Below are positions 32,850 through 43,315 of a stretch of 64,000 bases of DNA, piece after piece (position 1 is the stretch's first letter; each line of letters starts with the position of its first letter). Source of the stretch: Phocoena phocoena (Eukaryota; Chordata; Mammalia; Artiodactyla; Phocoenidae). Location of the stretch: positions 43,728,879-43,792,878 of the forward strand of contig NC_089238.1 of assembly GCF_963924675.1 (NCBI RefSeq). The letters are read 5' to 3'. Below the pieces are notes generated by a model, which saw only the letters and a program-made list of their open reading frames with translations, did no database searches and was not told the DNA's origin. A program made the position numbers and the translations under genes.

Positions 32850-33560
32850 CATCTGAGGCCAAGCGCAAGAGGTGCGCCCGCCGCCGCCACGCCCTCTCCT
32901 TCCCAGGTGGCTGCCGGCGCCGGGCGTGGTGGTTTTCGGGGGGGGGGGGGCGCCCCGCAGGGTAGCTCCAGTTGCTCCGAGTGGGGTCATTTTCCCCCCA
33001 GAGCCAGCCGCCGTGCTTTGCGCACACCTGTGAGGGTTGCCCAGGTCCCAGGGCAGCGGTTCTGCGCCGGCTTAAGTTCCCCAGCTGGCCTCTCCAGGGG
33101 CCTGAGCGCCCGGGCTTCCTGTCGGGAGGTCGGAGCCGGCGGGAGAATAAAGCTTTCCCGAAATGGGACTGGGTGTGCCAGACTTTAGGGACGCGAGCCC
33201 TGGCTCAGTGAACTGTGTGGTCAGTGTCTCGGGAAACTGTCGGGATCCTCGAGGTTGTGGTTCATGGGAAGGAGGGAACAGCGAAAGGTCTCTACCGAGC
33301 CCCGGGGGAAGGAGGGCAGCGGTGAAAAGCGTGCGCCCTGTGCCCGGGCCAGAGGAAGGTGGCGTCGAATGTCCCTGCTGCCCCACTGGGCCTTGGAATT
33401 AAATAGGGAGGTGGTTGCGCCCACAGGGGACCACTGTTTTGCCCGTTGCCCCGGCACAGGCTTGGCCCGCAGGACATCCGCGGGGAGTCCAGCTATAGCC
33501 AGAGCCCCCCGGGCCTGGTGTGCACCGGACTCTTCGAAGCCCGTGGGGCCGCGCCGGATT
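32850..33560. promoter_or_regulatory. CpG-dense patch, possible upstream CpG island
   Basis: CpG is frequent across this block (GTGCGCCCGCCGCCGCCACG near 32871, GGTTCTGCGCCGGC near 33058, GGCCGCGCCGGATTC near 33547), whereas the flanks are CpG-poor. A run of 13 G spans 32938-32950. It may be a small unmethylated promoter of a lncRNA or an upstream promoter of the gene at 40.5 kb. No splice donor of convincing strength was identified. Confidence 0.4.
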
Positions 33561-36185
33561 CTCCACCCGCCGGCCTTAACCAAGCGCTGGCTCCAAATTT
33601 CGTGCCATCCGTGTGCAGGAAGATTGGGTTTGCCTTTTTCTCTATTTCTAAGAATAGGAAACAAACGAATTGGAAAATTTTTGCTTTGGAAAAATATCTG
33701 TTCGATGTCGTTCGGTGCTTAAATTGTCCTTGGATTTTTTTTTCCAGCTTCGTTTGAAAAAAAAAAAAGAAAGTTGATGCGCGTCCCAAACCTTGTTTCT
33801 CTTTAAACCGTCCCCTTAGACGTGCAGTCGGTTGCTGCAGATGTTTTCTGGGGCAAAGAGAGTGAAATGGAATGGGAGGGAGGATGAGGGCTGGGACTCT
33901 CTCATTTTAAATCCCATTACTGTCTTTGAGGAGAAGCACAAAAAAATCAGGAAAAGATGGTTCGTCCCCCACTGATTTCCCTCACTTCAAAGATTTCCCT
34001 CACCCCTTAAATCAGAAATATTATGGCGCTAGGTATTTCTCAAGAAGAAAATGCACATGTTTCTTCAGAATATGTACACGGTATAGGTCCCTTTTTACAT
34101 TTCTCAGCAAAAAAAAAAAAAGGGGGGGGATATCAGGCACTCAATTCCTTGCCTATTAAACAAGCCATGCCTGCAAGAAACGCAGGCATCGGGGGAATGC
34201 TCAGCCGCGCATCCTTCCATTAGCGCAAGCTTGTGTGTCTGCGTGTCAACAATGCACGTGCTACCACGGGCACCGACTCCCCACGCCGGCCCTAGAAGGC
34301 TCCGAGCAAATGGGTGCCAGGTCCCAGTTACGCGGTCGCCGCCTTGCTCCCCAGGCCGCCGCCCGTGCCTCTCAAGGATCCCTTTTTCTGCCTCCGCCTG
34401 GCAAGTCGGAAGCCTCGATCATTCCCCGCCAAGTAGCCCTTGGAAATCCCTAAAGCGCATGTAGCCTGACCGAGGGTCTCTTGTCCTCGAGTTGTTCACT
34501 TTGTTACGTTAAGATGAGGTTAGTTCTCTCTCTGCTTCACCCGCCCCAGGCTTTAGATGTAGTGCAAACTTCTGGTACCAGGTCACCAAAAGGGGAGCCA
34601 GCGCTCGTCAGTGGTGTGGGCGGTGCGGAACCTAGGAGAGCCACCAGCTCCGAGGCGCCTCCTGCCCCAAGGCTGGAATTCAGATTTCTATTGCAAAGGA
34701 GCCGAGGAAACTGGGAATCTGACTCAAACCCTGGAACTGACTAATTGCCCTGCATTTTCACAATGCGCCATGTATTCGAAATGAAGGGCAGGCTTTATCA
34801 TTTGGAACTCTTTCAAGGACCTGGGCGCTCCAAGTTTGGGGCTAATTCTTTAAAGGTTTTACTTCTGAGAAATAGGGAGAAAAGAATGAAAGAATGAAAT
34901 ATACCCACAATCCACGTACTGGGGATGGCACTCAAGAGTAGGTTGTGGTCTTTTTTGAATCGGGAGTTCAAAAGGGAAAAAAAAAGTCTGTTCCCTCCCC
35001 CTTGCCCCAGGGATGAAACCTCTCTAGATTCTAGCGGCCAATTTGGTTTGATTTCCGCGGTTTGGAGGCTCTGGTGGGGTAAAGGGCGGCGGGGCTCGGA
35101 AGACAGACCTCAGCTGCCTCCTGGACCAGCTGGTCCGCTCTTGGCCCTGGAAGCAGAAGCTGAAATCGGGGTGATTCACCCTCGCCCTGGCAGCTGGAGA
35201 GAGCGTCTGGGGAGCGCGACGCTGAGCTTCTTGTATGTGGACCTCCTAGCTCCCTCCTCTCCCTCTCTACTCTCGGCACCCCCCACCTGCCTGCTGTCCC
35301 CCAGGGATCTAGTTTCCCTTTCTGTCATTTCGAGCCAGTTCTTTTCCCACCAGAAACTCCTTTTTCTTGGAGTAACTTTCCAAAAGAGCTGTCGTTGTCC
35401 TGAAGTCCAACCTTGTGGGGGTGGATCTGGGAAGCCCTTTCTCAATTAAAGCTCCTTCTCTGGGCACCGTGTACATGCCCCTACAGTCCCTAGGACATCA
35501 CCTGGGCACTGAGACCCACAACTTGGCTCACCCGGTCCTGCGCCAAAACAAAGGGGGACTTCAGTCGCTTTTCTCTTTTCCAGTGAAATGCCTCAGAAAC
35601 AAATCTGAATTTGGTTTTCTTGCAGGCATGAAATATATTTTCACAAAAGTATTCTTCAGGCTGCCTTAGATGTGGGTGGGGGGGAAGCTTTTGACCAAGA
35701 ATATGGGCAGAAAGCAAGAAGCTGCAAGTAATGGACACCACTGTGTACATCCGCTCTCGACTGTGAGGTGTGCAACCCGAGTCTGAGGGACTGGTGCCAG
35801 CATCCAAAGTCCCTCATTCTGCCAAGAGCACCCCTGATTTCTACAGACAGGGAGCATTTTCTACCCAGACCTAGCTGCTCACCGTCTGGTGCATGAAGAG
35901 CAAACTTTCTGATTTGGTGGCTGAGGCTCAGGGCACGGTGGTTTCACTGTAGGACAGAGTTGCGGGTGGAGCAATTCTGGACGCTCCGAAGCACCTCGCC
36001 CTGCACCCCTAGGAGAAAGGGGGGAACTGTTCGATTTGTCTGGGGGTCAGGAGGTGGGCTGGGGGGCGCGGGGAGGGAACGGATGTATGGAGCGCCAATT
36101 GCCGGTCCAGGCTGCCTCTCTCTCCTGTTTCTCCCTGCCTACCTCATCTTCTGCCATTTCCAGAGGCAGGAGAAAGGTGATCTCG
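33561..36185. other. Unique sequence, nothing recognised
   Basis: It contains A-runs near 33757 and 34110, and a further modestly CpG-rich stretch near 34200-34470. A 174-codon plus frame at 34925-35449 has no domain. Confidence 0.45.
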
Positions 36186-36480
36186 GACTTGACCCCTAAA
36201 TCACAGCTGCTGGTGGCTGCACCTCGCTCCGGGATGAGCGCAGCCCCTTCCCCGGGCTCGAGCAGCTTAACCCTTCCGTCCCCGCGCGCTCAGGGGCCGA
36301 CGGCAGCGGCGCCTCTGACCTCGGCACTGCGGTGCAGCCCGCCTCCTCCGCGCGGCACCTTGGATCCCACCAGGAGACCACAAAAGGGCGAGACCGCGGG
36401 GCGCTGCAAGCCTGGGGCACGGGCCGGGCGGCCCAGAGCGCTGCCGGGGAGCCGGAGGAAAAGCCGGAGTTAGCGGAACG
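36186..36480. promoter_or_regulatory. Small CpG-dense patch
   Basis: CpG-rich words cluster here (CCGTCCCCGCGCGCTCAGG, GACGGCAGCGGCGCCTC, CCTCCGCGCGGCACC). The block is about 300 bp with an abrupt change to AT-rich DNA at 36480. It could be a minor promoter or a regulatory island. Confidence 0.35.
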
Positions 36481-38943
36481 AAGAGGGATGTTTGGATCGT
36501 GTTAACTACCCAGACAGATGCACTTCGGCATGTCTGCATTTATGGAATCCATATGTTGTCGTGGCAAATGAGAGGACAGCAACACGGACATACAATAGAC
36601 TTAGAATAACAATATACATTCAAAAAGGGACCGCACATTCTTCACCCTGCAACCCTTCTCTTAGATCTAGCTCTGGAGTTGTACGGAGAGGCATCCTTTC
36701 AACTTCCCCTGCCTCCACACGGGGTTTTCTTTTTCCTTCCTCTTCCCTTTTTTGTTTTTGTGTCCCCAGTCCCCCAGCAGAAGAGAACCCAGGGTCCAGA
36801 AGCTAGGCTCTTTGGAAGTGAGATCTCCTAAGATCCCGTCCATCTCCCTTCTCCCTTAAAAAAAGACTGGCCCATCGCATGTTTTAGCCCTTGGAGCAAA
36901 TAATAGCTGCTCACATTGAAAACTGACTCTGAAAATTGCAGGGGAGCAGATTCTTAATCAAATTTGCTATCCATATCTTCATCATTAAACCAACATTTCT
37001 ATGTTATAGTTGCAAAAAAGTAGCTTCAAACAGATCTGGAAACAGAAACCCTCAGCCGGAGAGCACAGCTCTGTACAGTACCTGCATTTATGTACACCTT
37101 GTATATTTGTGTGCACATATATTCATGTGCACACAGAGATGCAAAGACATCTAAAGTCATTCAAATGTATATTTATGTACTCATTTATGCATATATCTTT
37201 GTGTTTATGTATATATCCATTCATTTGAGCGAGAGCCAGGGAAATATACATATCAATGCAATATTTAGCCTACATTCCACTTTCCCTCCCTCTGTAAATG
37301 TCTTAAAAACAGATTGGTCTAAAATTTTCTGTCCTCTTGCCAGCTTAATGAAGGATTTAGATTCTGAATTTCTTGGTGCCTTTTTTCATTTTGTACATAA
37401 ATAATCCATATAGATGCTGGATTATCGCCTAAGCATTATTCAATCATATGAGCTTGGTACCTGTCCTCCTTATAACGAATTCACTCAGTAAAATTAGCAT
37501 AAGTATTTACCAGATTAAGCTGACATTTTCCTATATTGCAACACGAAATACATTTATATCCAGAATTTCCCTCGAATCGCCTATACCACTGGAGAGACTG
37601 ATTTCCTTCATGCCGTTCTGTATATGATACAAGCTACAAGTTCGCTTCTAGTACTAGTTACATTTTTAAAAGAATATAAATACATAGCATTTAAGTGAGA
37701 TTTCAACATCTACAAGGAGAAATTGAATTCTGGTACATCTTAAAAAAATAAACTAACAGATTTATGAAGATTCATGAAGACAGATAAATAGGAAGCACAT
37801 ATACTCCTGAGGGTCTGAACAATTTTCCTTACCTGACGTATAATGGAAAAATTCAGAATTTACCAGTCTTCTTTCAGTCAGCTACACTTTACACTGACCT
37901 GCACTTTGGACTGAAAGGGAAAAAAAAAAAAAAAGATTAACTGTTGCCAATGAAAATTTTAAAATAATAATCAGAAACTGGACAAACTGAAGGTAAAAAT
38001 ATACGTTGGCTACAATAAAGATAAATATTTATTTAATCAACGTAGAAGTTGTGTTTGGGCTGTAGGAATGTTTCATCCTTCCCTTAAAAAAAAAAAAAAA
38101 AAAAATCAAGAAAGAAAAAAGCCAGAGTCTTTGCAGACTCCTGGAGAGTTCCCATTGTCCAGGGCTATCGAGAGCCCAGAATGGCATTAACCTCACAAAA
38201 GACACATTGTGCAGGGGACAAAAAAAAGCCCCTTCTTCTACAATAACTTTTAGCTTTTTTATTTTTAGAAAATGACAAAGGTTTTGCAAGCACTGATTGG
38301 TGAAACCTGTAGCAAGCCAGGCTGGACTTGGCTTTATTGATCTACTGTCCCGCGTGGAAAGCAGCCAGGAGAAGTTTGAATGGCAATCCAGATTTGGCTC
38401 ATAGAGAGGAAACCCCCGATTTTTCTAAATGTATTTTTTTCCTAAATAAAACAGTATTATTCCCAGAGTGAATTCAGAAGGATTAGATGAGGTAACCCTG
38501 CAAAATCCTAAACCGGTTTTCTCCTCTTAGTCTCGACTAAGAAGCTGCCTGCACTTAAGAGCACTGGAAAATCTCTCAAAATGAAGAATTCCCTTCTAGT
38601 CAAACAGATTCCCCGATTAATCCCCAAATTCCTTCTAAAATAAATAATCCAGCTAGGCTGGGACAAAAAATTTTTTTTCTCTAAAAAATAAGTTTTAGTG
38701 CGTATTCTCTACCTGATGATTACAGAGTTCACGAATAATGCCTTCAAAAACATAAATGTTGTTTTTACATTTGTGTGCAGATCACTTAAAGTGCAAATTG
38801 CATTTTATTTTATTCCAGACATTGTAATTTCAATGGTACTAGTTCATATTTAGAACTTACATAAATACATACTTGTCATTTTAAAAAAATCTATTGCAGT
38901 AGCAGTGACGGTAAGGCTAGGATTTGAAAGGGGGGAGAAAAAA
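36481..38943. other. AT-rich unique sequence upstream of the CpG island
   Basis: About 2.5 kb of repeat-poor AT-rich DNA with many TTTAAT, ATAAAT and TGTACA words. A-runs occur near 37919-37934 and 38087-38103. No recognisable transposon. The texture is compatible with conserved regulatory DNA but no single block stands out. Confidence 0.45.
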
Positions 38944-38945
38944 AG

Positions 38946-38993
<48 letters not shown>

Positions 38994-38999
38994 GAGAGT
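38944..38999. repeat. (GA)n tract
   Basis: GA repeats with single-base interruptions (AAAG, ATAG). A long purine strand that can form triplex DNA. Two similar tracts lie downstream at 43.2 and 48.5 kb. Confidence 0.93.
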
Positions 39000-40098
39000 C
39001 AGTCCTGTTCTTCCTGCGTTTGTTTGCTTGCTTTTTGGAGGTATCATACACCCGCCTAAGTGATGGCTTTGATGTACTGGGAATCGGTACAGTAGCAGGG
39101 TCCCTGGTTGCTGTCTTTGATTCTAGGGATCTCCTTTGGGCTCTGGTGGGATGTACCGCGCTCCTAGTCTTTATCTGAAACCCATCCTCTCATTTCAAGC
39201 CCTTTGGCTTCGAGACTCTGCTCCAAACTCTTGGAGGTAGCTATAAGACTTTTTTTTTCTTTTTCTTCTTCTTTTTTTTTTTTTGGCATTTAGGGAAGGG
39301 GTATGTAATTCCCCACCCCCCCACACATACTCTAGACCTTTCCTCGCTATTTAAATATATTGGCTTTCTTTCTTACGAATTTAGTCTGAAATTATTTTTC
39401 ACTGCCTTTATTACATCCCTGCTTTTGATGGCAAAATAGCTTCCTGTGTTTTGAAAACATCTGCTTTCCAGGTTTTACACGAGAAAATTGATTTTACTTT
39501 TCTCTTAAGTCCAGAAAGGTAGAAAGTTGGACTTGTTTCCAAGTGCAACTTTTCCTTTTCTTGTCTTTCCTTGAGTTATCCCCTTCCAGTTCTGATTCAC
39601 TTTCCCCCTTTTACTTCTAATCATCACTCCCCCCTTCCCCTCTCCTTCTAAAGAACCAGAGAAGATTGATTGCATCTTATTTCAGAGGACAAAATTAACA
39701 TATTATATCTTTTTTCGTCTAGTCTATGGTACGGTTAAAGTTTTCTCCATTTGTCCTCTGATTTGGGGGGGGGGAGGTAATTTTCCTCCTTTTTAAAAAA
39801 ATCTCCGATTTGCAATTTAAAGTGGCCTCTATTCTAAGTCTCTGCTGCTTCTCTGCTCTTTCACTTAAATCTTTGCTTTAAGCTGTCCCACTCCATTATT
39901 GCCCCCCCCGTACTCTTCTTTGAAGATGCTCTCTTCCTATTTAATTTAAACATTGCTGCGTTTGCCTAAAAAAGAAAGAAAAAAAGAAAGGGGGAAAGAA
40001 AAAACAAGAAAGAAAGGAGAGAAAAAAGAGAAAGAAAAAAAATCTTTTAAAAAATCTTAGCCAGGTTCCTATTGTTGCTTCTCTGCATTTCACTTCTC
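39000..40098. other. Pyrimidine-rich unique sequence
   Basis: T- and C-rich with several homopolymer runs (T near 39249-39283, G near 39765-39775, C near 39901-39908) and a purine-rich AAAGAAAG stretch at 39968-40050. No gene recognised. Confidence 0.5.
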
Positions 40099-40147
<49 letters not shown>

Positions 40148-40192
40148 TGTATGTGTGTGTGTGTGCGCGCGCGTGTGTATGTGTTTTTAATA
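40099..40192. repeat. (GT)n microsatellite with GC core, possible Z-DNA
   Basis: GT repeats run from 40100 to 40146, then GTGTATGTGTGTGTGTGT, GCGCGCGCGTGTGTATGTGT. Alternating purine-pyrimidine with an embedded (GC)4 is the classic sequence favouring left-handed Z-DNA. It ends about 300 bp before the CpG island. Confidence 0.93.
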
Positions 40193-40380
40193 CATGCATA
40201 AACTTTTGGTGCCTCTCTCCCTCTTCCTGGGCTCTTCTCCCATCCTCTCTTCCTGCTCTCCTCGCCCAGCTCATCACTTTCCCCTGGTTTTTTTTTTTTT
40301 TTTTTTCCCTCCCTTCCTCCCCTCTGCCTCCCTCCACCTCCTCCTTTTCTTTTTTGCTGAATCTTATTGATCCAGAAGGT

Positions 40381-40480
40381 GGCTAATTAGCCCTTCCCGT
40401 CGTGCCTGGGTAATGAAGCACATGCGCACTGAATTAATCACAGCCATTTTTTGCAGGAAACTAATTAGCAGAATAAAGAT
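40381..40480. promoter_or_regulatory. Proximal promoter block with paired CTAATTAG sites
   Basis: GGCTAATTAGCC (40381-40392) is a perfect 12-bp palindrome. A second CTAATTAG lies at 40461-40468. Between them are GGTAATGAAG, CACATGCGCACTG (NRF1-like) and GAATTAATCACAG. TAATTA palindromes are the preferred binding sites of homeodomain dimers. The block directly abuts the start of the CpG island, with no TATA box that I can place. Confidence 0.5.
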
Positions 40481-40489
40481 CCAAAGACT

Positions 40490-40991
40490 TTTTTTTCTTT
40501 TCACTCATCAGCTCCCACTTCCAGCGCGTCCCCTCCGACCGCTGCAGCCGCCGCCGCCGCCGCCTCCTCCTCCTCCTCCTCCTCCTCCCGGCCGCAGCCG
40601 CCGCCGCCACCGCCTGCTTTGCATCCCAATTACAGCCTAGAGCCGCTGCCGCCGCCGCCGCTTCTCCTCCGTGGCCCCTGCCCGCTCCGGGGGCTGTAAA
40701 CTCCCCGCCAACCATGCTGCTCGGCGGCAGCGGCGGCGGCGGCTCCGGCTCCCCGGCTGCGGCCGCCTCCCGCCCCGGGCTCCGCCGAGCGCGCTCCAGC
40801 TCCGCCGCCGCCGCCGCCGCCGCCAGCAGCGCGTCCTCCGCCGCCGCCGACCCCCGCCAGCCGCCGCTGCTGCCTTGATGGGCTCCGCGGCCCGAGCGCC
40901 TCTTTTCGGGATTAAAAGCGCCGCCAGCTCCCGCCGCCGCCGCCGCCGCCAGCAGCGCCGCTGCAGCCGCCGCCGCCGGAGAAGCAACCGC
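40490..40991 (+). other. Candidate first exon (5' UTR-rich), donor at 40992
   Basis: A strong donor, AACCGC|GTAAGTGGC, lies at 40991/40992 and is followed by a polypyrimidine stretch. The sequence before it is the GCC-rich type typical of long 5' UTRs. An ATG at 40714 (AACCATGC) opens 54 codons (MLLGGSGGGG...) and ends in TGA at 40876-40878. A second ATG overlaps that stop (TGATGG, 40878), and its frame is open for exactly 38 codons to the donor (MGSAARAPLFGIKSAASSRR...), so it would splice in phase 0. Either ATG could be a regulatory uORF, or the second could be a true start. I do not recognise the peptide. The transcription start is not visible and the exon's left edge is arbitrary. Confidence 0.45.
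40546..40588. repeat. (GCC)n followed by (TCC)n in the candidate 5' UTR
   Basis: About six GCC units pass directly into about eight TCC units. Similar GCC/CCG tracts occur at 40802-40824, 40931-40950 and 41028-41054. Confidence 0.9.
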
Positions 40992-41027
40992 GTAAGTGGC
41001 AACTTTTCCCTCTTTTTTTTTTTTTTT

Positions 41028-41054
41028 CCCGCCGCCGCCGCCGCCGCCGCCGCC
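41028..41054. repeat. (GCC)8-9 tract just inside the presumed intron
   Basis: Follows a T-run (41012-41027) directly downstream of the donor. Trinucleotide tracts of this kind are prone to length variation. Confidence 0.9.
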
Positions 41055-41594
41055 TGCTCCTCCTCCTCCCGCCGCCACCGCCCGGACGCGGGGCTCCTCG
41101 GGGCGCCCGGGCTGCTTTGCATGGGGCTCGTCCTGCCCCCTCCCGGCTCCCGCGCCCGGCCGCCGTCGCCCGCGCTCCCCGCGCCCGCGCCCTGCTCGCT
41201 CGCTGCGTCCCGCTCGCCTTCCCCCTGCGCCAAACTTTCTCTTTCTCTTCTTCCTCCTCCTCCTGCCGCCGCCGCCGCCGAGCCCGGGCCGCCCCCTCCT
41301 CCCCGGCCCCCGCGCCGCCGCCGCCGGCGACCCCCGGGAGGGTGGAGGCGCCCGGGGCGAGGCCCGCGCGGCGAGTTTGGAGGCGCCGCCGGGCAGGGCC
41401 GGCCGAGGGCGGGAGGGCGGCCGGGGTCCGGGCGCCGAGACAAAGGCGGCGGTCGGTGGGGGGGTCCGCGGTGCCGAGCTCCCCCGCCCTTGGCCCCCAA
41501 CTTTGCCCCACCCCGGGAGGCGCCGGGGCCCCGGGCTGAGCCGCGGCGCGGGGCGCGCACCCGGCCTGGAGCCGTCGCCGCGGCTGCTGCAGCT

Positions 41595-41613
41595 GGCCGG
41601 CCGGCCGGCCGGG
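41595..41613. repeat. (GGCC)n short tandem repeat
   Basis: GGCCGGCCGGCCGGCCGGG within the CpG island. It is self-complementary and can form a hairpin. Confidence 0.9.
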
Positions 41614-41879
41614 CGCCTTCCGCGCCAGGGCTCCACTTGCCGGGAACGCGGCCGCCGGGCCGGAGACCCGGGGTCCGAGAGCGGGCGAGGGGGCGAGGCG
41701 GCAGCCCGACCTTCTCTACCTGCGCGCTCTCCGCCCTGCCCCACTGGCAGCGCCGCGAGCGCCCTGAGGGGCCTCTGCCCTGGACACTAGGGGCTCCCGG
41801 GGGCTCGGGGCTGCGCCTCCGGCCGGGACCAGACCTCGCCTGGCCGGCCTCTCCTTGTCCAGCTGAGTTGAGAGACATC

Positions 41880-42040
41880 AGATGATTCCTTCTTCTGTTC
41901 CCCCCTCCTTTTTTTTTGTTTCTTTCCTTTTCTTTTTCTTCTTTTTTCCCTTTTCTTTTCTTTTTTTTTTGTTCACGCGAATCTGGGATTGTTTACGTTC
42001 CGTTCCCCACTTTCACCCTCGTCCTGTTCACTCCTCTTTC
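41880..42040. repeat. T-rich tract at the right edge of the CpG island
   Basis: Long T runs (TTTTTTTTTGTTTCTTTCC...) from 41909 to 41970. This gives leucine/phenylalanine-rich frames with no meaning. Confidence 0.7.
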
Positions 42041-42049
42041 CCATGTATT

Positions 42050-42370
42050 TCCCCCATTAGATGCAAAAATCACGTTCCTGAATTTTGCATTATTCATTTT
42101 CATGTACATCTTTTTGCATATCTATTGGAGAGTAGAGCTAAGTGTATTTTATGCCGGGTATTTAAATTGTGTGTGGACTCAGTAGGCTGCTTGTGGAGCT
42201 GTTGAAAAAATACATTTTACTTTGCAAATTAATCTGTTGCTCAGACTCTGACTTTTGCAAAATGTTGTGCAGTTCCTTCGACTGTAGCAAATTCTTTGAT
42301 TACAAGTGCTTGCAAAAATCACCCACTCTTAACTTTTCCCCCTTGTTGCTTTGAAGTAGGGTAAATATGA
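42050..42370. promoter_or_regulatory. Candidate conserved intronic element
   Basis: AT-rich, repeat-free, with POU-like words (AATTTTGCATTATTCA, CTTTTTGCATATCTATTG, ACTTTGCAAATTAATCTG) and TTTAAATTG. It lies just inside the presumed first intron. Its texture is that of an enhancer near a developmental promoter. Confidence 0.35.
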
Positions 42371-43219
42371 CAGTTTTTATTGGTCTCAATTATTGAAACT
42401 TGATCTATGGACTATATGGAAGAAGGAGCCTGATTGCCTTTTTCTGGCCTCCAGTTCTAGTGACTTTTAAAAGGGTGTTTGTTAAGTACCTTTGAAGAAT
42501 ATGACATACGGTGATCGCTTGGCTGTAATGCAAATTACAGAACATAAATTCACTTTGGAATTAAAAAAAGACTCGAGCCCTTTCAGTGGGGACACTTGAG
42601 GATTTATTATGTTTTTTAAAAAATTACTTTTTTCTCCCTAGTTGGGAGAATGGCTAGTTCCAGACCAACTTATTTGGAGGTCTATGGAAAGAGGCTTGGG
42701 AAATGGGAGAGGGGAGAAGATTGATCACAGTCTGCGTAATCGATAGGGCAGCCTGCTGCAATCTTGTACCTACATTCACTGTACATTTCTACAGTATCTG
42801 CAGCGTGGGTGCTCCAGTGCCTTGCTCGGCCTCTTGGAGCAGATTTAGAGGCAGTACAAGCAGAATTTACTGCCAGCCCTCCGGAATAATATAGGGGAAA
42901 GCTGCTGGATTGTGTCTCATTTTAAACCTCCTTCACAGTACTGTACATTTTTTTTTTTTTGGTGAATCTGTTTACATGTGAGGCTTTCGGGTACTGAACC
43001 CTCAAAATGTAGGTATCGTATAGGTTGGGAGTGGAAAGTATTGGAAGGGGGGTTAGGAGATGGGAATTCATTTATTGAATTACCACTTCGGGGGTCCTCT
43101 GCTTATCTTATAATGTGAAATATCTTTAACAAGAGCAAGGAATTTAGAGTGAGGAATATGAGAGAGTAATACACCAGAGACTGAAGCAGTGTGAAAAGTA
43201 AGGATTGCTCTGTGTGTGC

Positions 43220-43221
<2 letters not shown>
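42371..43221. other. Unique sequence (presumed intron)
   Basis: No repeats or exon-like structure recognised. T-run near 42949-42960. Confidence 0.5.
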
Positions 43222-43273
<52 letters not shown>

Positions 43274-43315
43274 AAGAGAAGAGAAGAGAAGAGGAGAGAG
43301 GGAGAGAGAGAGAGA
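43222..43315. repeat. (GA)n / (GAGAA)n tract
   Basis: (GA)23 to about 43268 is followed by five GAGAA units and more GA. It is a long uninterrupted purine strand, the longest in the window. Confidence 0.95.

Larger units (their letters stand above)
40490..41870 (+). promoter_or_regulatory. Large CpG island, likely main promoter
   Basis: G+C is very high and CpG is not depleted over nearly 1.4 kb, with sharp edges: TTTTCTTTTC to the left and TTGAGAGACATCAG then T-rich DNA to the right. It holds (CCG)n, (TCC)n, GGCCGGCCGGCC and many GC-box-like GGGCGG/CCCGCC words. This is the strongest promoter signal in the window. The rightward reading is inferred from the plus-strand splice donor at 40992. 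Bidirectional transcription cannot be excluded. The 400-codon frames seen here on both strands are artefacts of stop-poor G+C-rich DNA. Confidence 0.8.

Noticed and set aside
32343..32990. Overlapping 206- and 215-codon frames on opposite strands
   Set aside because: Both are stop-poor G+C-rich shadows without domains, conserved-looking motifs or splice framing.
34925..35449. 174-codon plus-strand open frame
   Set aside because: No domain and no start or splice support. A comparable minus frame overlaps.
40714..40878. Calling the MLLGGSGGGG frame the main coding sequence
   Set aside because: Only 54 codons, low complexity, in a GCC-rich 5' UTR-like setting and closed well before the donor. 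It is better treated as an uORF.
40461..41878. Open frames of 400-427 codons on both strands over the CpG island
   Set aside because: They overlap in several frames on both strands and consist of Ala, Arg, Gly and Pro runs from GCC repeats. G+C-rich DNA lacks stop codons, so length is not evidence here.
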